Below are positions 6,430 to 10,029 of a stretch of DNA of 10,029 nt, one piece after another. The position numbers and the translations under genes were made by a program. Under the pieces are notes generated by a model that worked only from the letters and a program-made list of their open reading frames with translations, searched no databases and was not told where the DNA came from. The stretch is from Deltaproteobacteria bacterium (GTDB lineage: Bacteria > Myxococcota_A > UBA796 > UBA9615): the NCBI GenBank assembly GCA_029261955.1, contig JAJDAI010000517.1, positions 1 to 10,029 on the forward strand, read 5' to 3'. How positions within the stretch are numbered: position 1 is the first letter of the stretch; the number at the start of each line of letters is the position of its first letter.

Positions 6430-7536
6430 CGCGGGCAGGTCGCCGCCGATCATGATCTCAGCCCGGGATTCGGCCAGGCGCGCGCCCAGATCCTCGATGA
6501 CCTGGTCCATCACCTGCTTGAGCTCCACCCGCTCGCCGTCCCCGAGCACGTCGGTCATGCGCGACAGCTTGAGCAGCTCCCGGGTCAGGTCCCCCATGCG
6601 GCTGGATGAGTTGACGATGGTCTCGGCCAGCTGGCGCTGCGAATCACTGAGGTCGGGCTTGCTGTAGATGAGCGCCTCTGCCGCGAGGAGAGCTGTCTGC
6701 AGGGGTGACTTGAGGTCGTGGCTGAGCGCGGCGTTGAACTCGTCGAGGGCGCGGTTGCGGTCCGCCAGCTCGCTGTTGGCGCGGCCGAGGCGACGGGTGG
6801 CGTTGTCGACCTCCTCCTCCAGCTCCCGCTTGCTGAGGACGAGCCCCAGGGACGCCTCGCCGGCGAGGAACGCGGCGCCGAACACCAGGACGAGGAAGCC
6901 CAGGAACGAGTCGCCGACAAAGCCCTCGTCCGCCAGCTGCGCGGCCAGCAGCCCGTCCTCGGTGCGCGCCTGGCTGACCGGAGTCAGGCCCAGGCCGTGC
7001 ACCTCGACGAACTCGGTCAGGTCGGGGGGAGGGAGCACCGGGGCGTAGGGAACGATGCCGGCCATGCGCAGGCCCAACAGCATCCCGTACAGCACGAGCT
7101 GCACGCTCGCGATGCCCCAGGCGTGCAGCTTCGAACCGAACAGCGGCGCCATGAACACGGCCAGGATCATCAGCGCGAGGTTGGGGGTCTCGTACTCGCC
7201 GATGAAGAAGAAGCCGAAGACCCCGACCACGGCGTCCAGGTAGAGCACGGCCAACACGAGCCTGCCGGTGGCCTGGGTGCGCTGGAAGTACCGCAGAGCC
7301 AGCCAGGTGTAGAGCAGGATGAGGAGGCTCATCCAGCCGGACGCGGCCGCGTGGTCCGGCGTCATCAGGCCCAGGGTGGGCCCCAGGATCGCGAAGACGA
7401 CCCCGATCCCCATCACGAGCCAGAGCTGGGCCCACAGGAATCGGTGCGTGCGCCGCCGCTCGAGGACGTCGGCCTCCCGCCGTTGTCGCTCCCGGAAGTT
7501 GCGCCGCGTCTGTTCCGCGATGGGCTCTGTGTCCAC
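6055..7536 (-). CDS. Membrane histidine kinase, copy 2
   Basis: This 493-residue paralogue of kinase 1 has the same layout: a soluble start, about six membrane helices with a longer loop before the last (rich in Pro, near PYAPVLPPPDL), a coiled coil, H273 in LSHDLKSPLQTA, and a complete ATPase domain (N387 in NLVENALKYG, DNGRGIP, FVFRPF, GVGAGLAIV). From the phosphorylated histidine to the C-terminus it aligns with copy 1 without gaps. The membrane part is strongly diverged apart from patches such as HAWGIA, so the two probably sense different or altered signals. The GTG at 7536 is chosen because GGGAGG lies 8 bases upstream; another GTG at 7566 would put that ribosome site inside the gene. 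It is transcribed toward kinase 1 and divergently from the cyclase-like gene. No response regulator is encoded nearby. Confidence 0.9.
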   Translation of the reverse strand: MDTEPIAEQTRRNFRERQRREADVLERRRTHRFLWAQLWLVMGIGVVFAILGPTLGLMTPDHAAASGWMSLLILLYTWLALRYFQRTQATGRLVLAVLYLDAVVGVFGFFFIGEYETPNLALMILAVFMAPLFGSKLHAWGIASVQLVLYGMLLGLRMAGIVPYAPVLPPPDLTEFVEVHGLGLTPVSQARTEDGLLAAQLADEGFVGDSFLGFLVLVFGAAFLAGEASLGLVLSKRELEEEVDNATRRLGRANSELADRNRALDEFNAALSHDLKSPLQTALLAAEALIYSKPDLSDSQRQLAETIVNSSSRMGDLTRELLKLSRMTDVLGDGERVELKQVMDQVIEDLGARLAESRAEIMIGGDLPAVLANPSLLREAVQNLVENALKYGDADAPRIRVEEAVAAWGKVAFAIEDNGRGIPEEQRDLVFRPFLRLARDKDRGEGVGAGLAIVQRIVSVHGGRVRVEEGKVLKGARFVVELSAFGAQETLRD

Positions 7537-7544
7537 GGTCGCAG

Positions 7545-7550
7545 CCTCCC
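7545..7550 (-). promoter_or_regulatory. Ribosome binding site of kinase 2
   Basis: GGGAGG on the minus strand lies 8 bases before the GTG at 7536 and decides this start over the in-frame GTG at 7566. Confidence 0.6.
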
Positions 7551-7658
7551 AGAAGGGCAGCGGCACGGCAAGAGAGGCAACCGGTTCAATCCGCCTTCGA
7601 TCGCTGCCCCCGCGCGGCCCGATCGCACACGGGCCTGCGCTAGTCTTCGGAACGGATT

Positions 7659-7664
7659 GGGGAG
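7659..7664 (+). promoter_or_regulatory. Ribosome binding site of the cyclase-like gene
   Basis: GGGGAG ends 4 bases before the TTG at 7669. The spacing is short but it is the only Shine-Dalgarno-like sequence near a usable start in this frame. Confidence 0.45.
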
Positions 7665-7668
7665 CCTC

Positions 7669-8391
7669 TTGTTCGATCTAAACGACCCGCTGGACTCAGC
7701 GACTCAGCTGGAAGCCCTCGCCGCGATCCAGAAGACCCCCTGGGTCGAAAACTGGATGGTGCTGGCCTTCCTGTTCTGGGTCGTGGCCTACGTCGTCGTC
7801 CTCGCGCGTGGCTACAAGGACAAGTCCTGCGGCATGCCGCTCGCGGCGCTGGCTGCGAACTTTGCGTGGGAGATGATGTGGGGCTGGATCGTGCCCGACA
7901 AGCCGCCCATGGACACGATCAACCGCATCTGGGGGTTCGTCGACGTCCTGATCATCCTGCAGTTCCTGCGCTATGGCCCGCGGCGCCTGCCGAAGCACCT
8001 GCCGTCCTGGGCCTTCGTGCCGGGCACGCTCATGGTCTTCGCGCTCGCGTTCGGGATCGTCATCCTGGGCTCGTACGAGTTCACCGACTGGGTCTACGGC
8101 GGCGCCTACTTCGGCTACGGCATCAACATCATGATGTCCGGCCTGTTCATCGGCTGGGTCCTCAGTCGGGACGACGTGGACGGCCAGTCGATCTGGGTGG
8201 GCATCTGCAAGGGCCTGGGCACGGTCGCGATGTCGTTCGCGCAGGGCCCCCTCAACGAGGTGGTCACGGGCGGGTCGCCGTTCCTGACCTTCATGTTCTA
8301 CGCGTGCGCGCTGCTGGACTTCGTCTATGTGGCGCTGCTGTGGCGCCGGATGCGGGCGCTGGGGATCGCGAACCCGCTGCGGCGACTCTGA
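7669..8391 (+). CDS. Seven-helix membrane protein resembling Pyr4/PaxB-type transmembrane terpene cyclases
   Basis: The 240-residue protein has seven predicted membrane helices (about residues 30-49, 55-75, 86-103, 114-135, 142-165, 175-192, 204-225). Family-like features are ANFAWE with E68 in helix 2, followed by a Pro-containing loop; RIWGFVDVLIILQFLRYG in helix 3; and LLDFVY with D217 in helix 7. From memory, fungal Pyr4 has about 242 residues with essential E63 and D218, so length, topology and both acidic positions agree. Pyr4-like enzymes protonate an epoxidised or plain prenyl chain and cyclise it in the membrane. The TTG start at 7669 is chosen for GGGGAG just upstream and for the family length; the ATG at 7756 would remove a 29-residue lead. 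The frame stays open far upstream, but that part is antisense to kinase 2. It lies 4 bp from a convergent UbiA-type gene. The family call rests on pattern memory; a bacterial relative with another role is possible. Confidence 0.6.
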   Translation: MFDLNDPLDSATQLEALAAIQKTPWVENWMVLAFLFWVVAYVVVLARGYKDKSCGMPLAALAANFAWEMMWGWIVPDKPPMDTINRIWGFVDVLIILQFLRYGPRRLPKHLPSWAFVPGTLMVFALAFGIVILGSYEFTDWVYGGAYFGYGINIMMSGLFIGWVLSRDDVDGQSIWVGICKGLGTVAMSFAQGPLNEVVTGGSPFLTFMFYACALLDFVYVALLWRRMRALGIANPLRRL

Positions 8392-8395
8392 CGGC

Positions 8396-9466
8396 TCACG
8401 CGCCCCAGCTGAGCTGGGTCAGGGCTTCGTGGCCCAGGCCCAGCAGCGCCGGCAGGAAGAAGCAGCCGTCGATGAGGATCGAGTAGACGTCGCGCGGCGT
8501 GTCCTCGCGGATCGCCAGGAGGTAGAGCACCGTCATGGCGGTGCAGCCGAGGATCTCCGGGTGCTGGAGGATCAGGGACTGCTCTGCGCCGTCGCCCATG
8601 ACCAGGTGCCCGGCGACCGAGAACAGCTGATGGCCCTCGTAGCCCAGGATGGCCAGCATCACGAGGTTGAGGAGCACGAGCGCGGCCTTGGTCCGCGCGA
8701 GCCCCGCCTGGACCGGGAGGCTGCGCACGCCGACCTTCCGGTCGTTCTCCATGTCCCGGACGTCGAACGCGTGGGTGTTGGAGGAGCAGAAGACGAAGAG
8801 GAAGGCGCCGAGGAGCACGATCGTCTCGCTGCCCGCCGGGTTCGCGCGCCCGGTGCCCACCCACCAGGCCAGGGGCAGGGCCAGGCCTCCCGTCATCATG
8901 GCGAACGCGGTCAGCCAGGCCTTGACGCCGGGGATGTCCTTCAGCCTCAGCTTCCGGGGGCCCCAGGGGACCAGCGGCAGGCCGTAGAGCAGGCCGATGC
9001 CGACGTAGCAGCCGAAGGCCCAGATGGCCTCCTGCGGGGCCGTCCACATGCTCGCGACCATGGCGACCGTGGACCCGAGCAGCAGCGGGATCATGACGCC
9101 CTTGCGCCGGAAGTACTGCGCGGCGAAGGCGTCCGGGATCCCTTCGACCTTCGTGTCGACGGCGTGATCGAGGTTGTAGATGAGCATGCCGCTGAACAGG
9201 ACCACTGCGGTGGGCAGCAGGTTCAGCTCGAGCAGGTCGATGCCGAGCACGTGCGCGGAGAAGATCGTCAGCGAGGCGAGGCCGGCCGCGATCCAGACGG
9301 ACGAGAAGACGAAGACCTCGAGGAACCGCTGGTAGGTCCGATCCAGCGCGCCGTGCAGCGAAGCGGGAGCTCCGCGGCTCACGTCGATCGGGATCAACTC
9401 GGGCCGCGCGGCATCGACCAACCGCAGTTCGGTCTGATATTCCCGGGCTGCACCCTGCGTCCCCAC
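8396..9466 (-). CDS. UbiA-superfamily prenyltransferase
   Basis: The 356-residue membrane protein has a soluble N-terminus of about 45 residues and then eight or nine hydrophobic helices. The second Asp-rich motif is canonical: FDVRDMENDRKVGVRSLPV, with D235, D238 and D242, binding magnesium diphosphate. The first is unusual: YNLDHAVD (N98, D100, D104), where UbiA enzymes usually have NDxxDxxxD. A YGLPLVPWGPRKLRLK segment (161-176) resembles the conserved Tyr-to-Lys/Arg stretch of the family. Such enzymes move a prenyl group to an aromatic or other lipid acceptor, or in some cases cyclise a prenyl diphosphate. The GTG at 9466 is chosen for the AGGAGG 5 bases upstream. Its tail-to-tail neighbour is a Pyr4-like cyclase, which suggests joint work on a prenylated product. 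The acceptor is unknown, and quinone or chlorophyll-type assignments cannot be made from sequence alone. Confidence 0.82.
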   Translation of the reverse strand: MGTQGAAREYQTELRLVDAARPELIPIDVSRGAPASLHGALDRTYQRFLEVFVFSSVWIAAGLASLTIFSAHVLGIDLLELNLLPTAVVLFSGMLIYNLDHAVDTKVEGIPDAFAAQYFRRKGVMIPLLLGSTVAMVASMWTAPQEAIWAFGCYVGIGLLYGLPLVPWGPRKLRLKDIPGVKAWLTAFAMMTGGLALPLAWWVGTGRANPAGSETIVLLGAFLFVFCSSNTHAFDVRDMENDRKVGVRSLPVQAGLARTKAALVLLNLVMLAILGYEGHQLFSVAGHLVMGDGAEQSLILQHPEILGCTAMTVLYLLAIREDTPRDVYSILIDGCFFLPALLGLGHEALTQLSWGA

Positions 9467-9747
9467 GCAGTCCTCCTCAGGCCGAAAGCTACGCTGGTTG
9501 CAGGGTCTACTCCAAGCAGTTGTGCACGTTTCCTCGGGCGAGCCGGGGCCTGTGGCCGATCGGTTCCAACCGACGGACTCCCTCGTCGTGGCGGATCGCA
9601 CAGAACGAATGAGCGCCCAGGTCAAGTGCTGGACCAGGGCAAAGGCCCGCCCTGTCCCCGCTTGTGCGCCCGTGGGACCTTGCTACCGAAGGCGCGCTGC
9701 GAGCTCCGCAACCGGGCCTCCAAATCGAGATAGGGGATGACTCTGTG
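9467..9747. other. Divergent intergenic region of the UbiA-type and Asp-repeat lipoprotein genes
   Basis: These 281 bp separate two divergent genes. Apart from the two ribosome sites I see no RNA gene, clear promoter pair or repeat. A weak TTGGAG/TAGCTT pair with an 18-bp spacer can be read on the minus strand before the UbiA-type gene but is not convincing. Confidence 0.4.
9472..9477 (-). promoter_or_regulatory. Strong ribosome binding site of the UbiA-type gene
   Basis: AGGAGG on the minus strand lies 5 bases before the GTG at 9466. It decides this start against upstream in-frame candidates, which would add a low-complexity, unlikely N-terminus. Confidence 0.7.
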
Positions 9748-10029
9748 ATGCGAATTCGATGGATCATGATGATGCTGGCGCTGGCCTCGTTCACCTTGAT
9801 GGGCTGCCCAGCGGACGATGACGACGACAGCGCCGCCGACGACGACGACGCGACGGCCGACGACGACGACGCGACGGCGGACGACGACGACGCGACGGCG
9901 GACGACGACGACGCCACCGCGGACGACGACGACTCGGCGGACGACGACGATGCCACCGCGGACGACGACGACTCGGCGGACGACGACGACGCGACCGCGG
10001 ACGACGACGACTCGGCGGACGACGACGAC
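9748..10029 (+). CDS. Asp-repeat lipoprotein (N-terminal part; gene runs off the window)
   Basis: The 94 visible residues begin MRIRWIMMMLALASFTLMGC, a clear lipoprotein signal peptide with lipobox LMGC and lipidated C20. After Pro-Ala the chain is almost only Asp, in DDDD blocks separated by ATA or SA, to the window edge. The tract probably lifts a C-terminal domain off the membrane; that domain lies outside the window, so the function is unknown. An AGGGGA at 9732-9737 lies 10 bases before the ATG at 9748 and 7 before an in-frame GTG at 9745, so either may start the protein. The same style of Asp spacer opens the window in the protease gene, with different separators. Confidence 0.85.
   Translation, partial: MRIRWIMMMLALASFTLMGCPADDDDDSAADDDDATADDDDATADDDDATADDDDATADDDDSADDDDATADDDDSADDDDATADDDDSADDDD
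9814..10029 (+). repeat. Asp-codon tandem repeat with 39-bp higher-order unit
   Basis: Units of 21 bp (DDDDATA) and 18 bp (DDDDSA) alternate. From 9901 to 10017 they form three copies of a 39-bp unit (DDDDATA then DDDDSA) that differ at only a few silent positions, and a fourth begins at the edge. Codon choice is almost all GAC. The near identity at silent sites points to recent tandem expansion. Confidence 0.8.

Larger units (their letters stand above)
7537..7668. promoter_or_regulatory. Divergent intergenic region of kinase 2 and the cyclase-like gene
   Basis: These 132 bp must hold the start signals of two divergent genes unless kinase 2 is read from a promoter inside its neighbour. I find ribosome sites for both genes but no convincing -35/-10 pair or operator. 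Confidence 0.4.

Noticed and set aside
6718..7668. Upstream extension of the cyclase-like reading frame to about 557 codons
   Set aside because: The extension is antisense to kinase 2, is rich in Gln, Glu, His and Arg, and lacks membrane helices; the family length fits the start at 7669.
8327..9733. Plus-strand open frame (about 468 codons) opposite the UbiA-type gene
   Set aside because: It is antisense to a gene with a canonical UbiA motif and strong ribosome site; no recognisable domain or hydrophobic pattern.
9507..9956. Ser/Ala-rich minus-strand frame over the Asp repeat
   Set aside because: It is the mirror of GAC repeats (read as TCG) and has no independent support; the lipoprotein signal peptide settles the plus strand.
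9814..10029. Regular repeats at the right end as a CRISPR array
   Set aside because: There are no unique spacers; the repeats are in-frame Asp codons in a lipoprotein gene.

Overview
The window is high-GC bacterial DNA with dense, non-overlapping genes and GC-rich third positions. Both ends lie in genes with long aspartate-rich tracts (DDDD separated by TG, ATA or SA). At the right end the tract directly follows a lipoprotein signal peptide. From memory, such Asp-rich lipoprotein spacers are common in uncultured deltaproteobacterial/Myxococcota-type genomes, and the C2-like, Cys-rich secreted metalloprotease and the membrane histidine kinases fit that. This placement is an inference; the window contains no marker gene.

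Layout, left to right. (1) 2-1717 (+) is the 3' part of a secreted metzincin-type zinc protease with an Asp-rich linker, the motif HEVGHQLGLYH, and a C2-like C-terminal domain. Its stop overlaps the ribosome-binding region of a HEAT-repeat-like lipoprotein gene (1720-2436, +). (2) 2538-4383 is a complete IS1182-like insertion sequence: a DDE transposase with a long charged insertion, imperfect 15-bp terminal inverted repeats, a second subterminal inverted repeat, and a CTAG on each side. (3) 4384-5811 and 6055-7536 (both -) are two tandem paralogous membrane histidine kinases without a response regulator. Their last 375 bp (the ATPase domain) are about 96% identical, while their membrane sensor domains are strongly diverged. 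The insertion sequence sits exactly at the CTAG that contains the stop codon of the first kinase; the second kinase has the same CTAG at its stop, still unoccupied. (4) 7669-8391 (+) is a seven-helix membrane protein that matches the Pyr4/PaxB-type transmembrane terpene cyclases in length, topology and position of the two key acidic residues. It faces, tail to tail with only 4 bp between, a UbiA-superfamily prenyltransferase (8396-9466, -). (5) 9748-10029 (+) is the start of another Asp-repeat lipoprotein.

The most interesting point is the pairing of a UbiA-type prenyltransferase with a Pyr4-like transmembrane cyclase. In fungal meroterpenoid pathways such enzymes act in sequence: prenyl transfer, epoxidation, cyclisation. 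A bacterial pair next to two sensor kinases could be part of an undescribed terpenoid or meroterpenoid pathway, although no epoxidase is visible here. The second strong observation is the evolutionary record at the kinase pair: a sharp-edged, gene-conversion-like tract and an IS inserted at a stop codon without changing the protein end.
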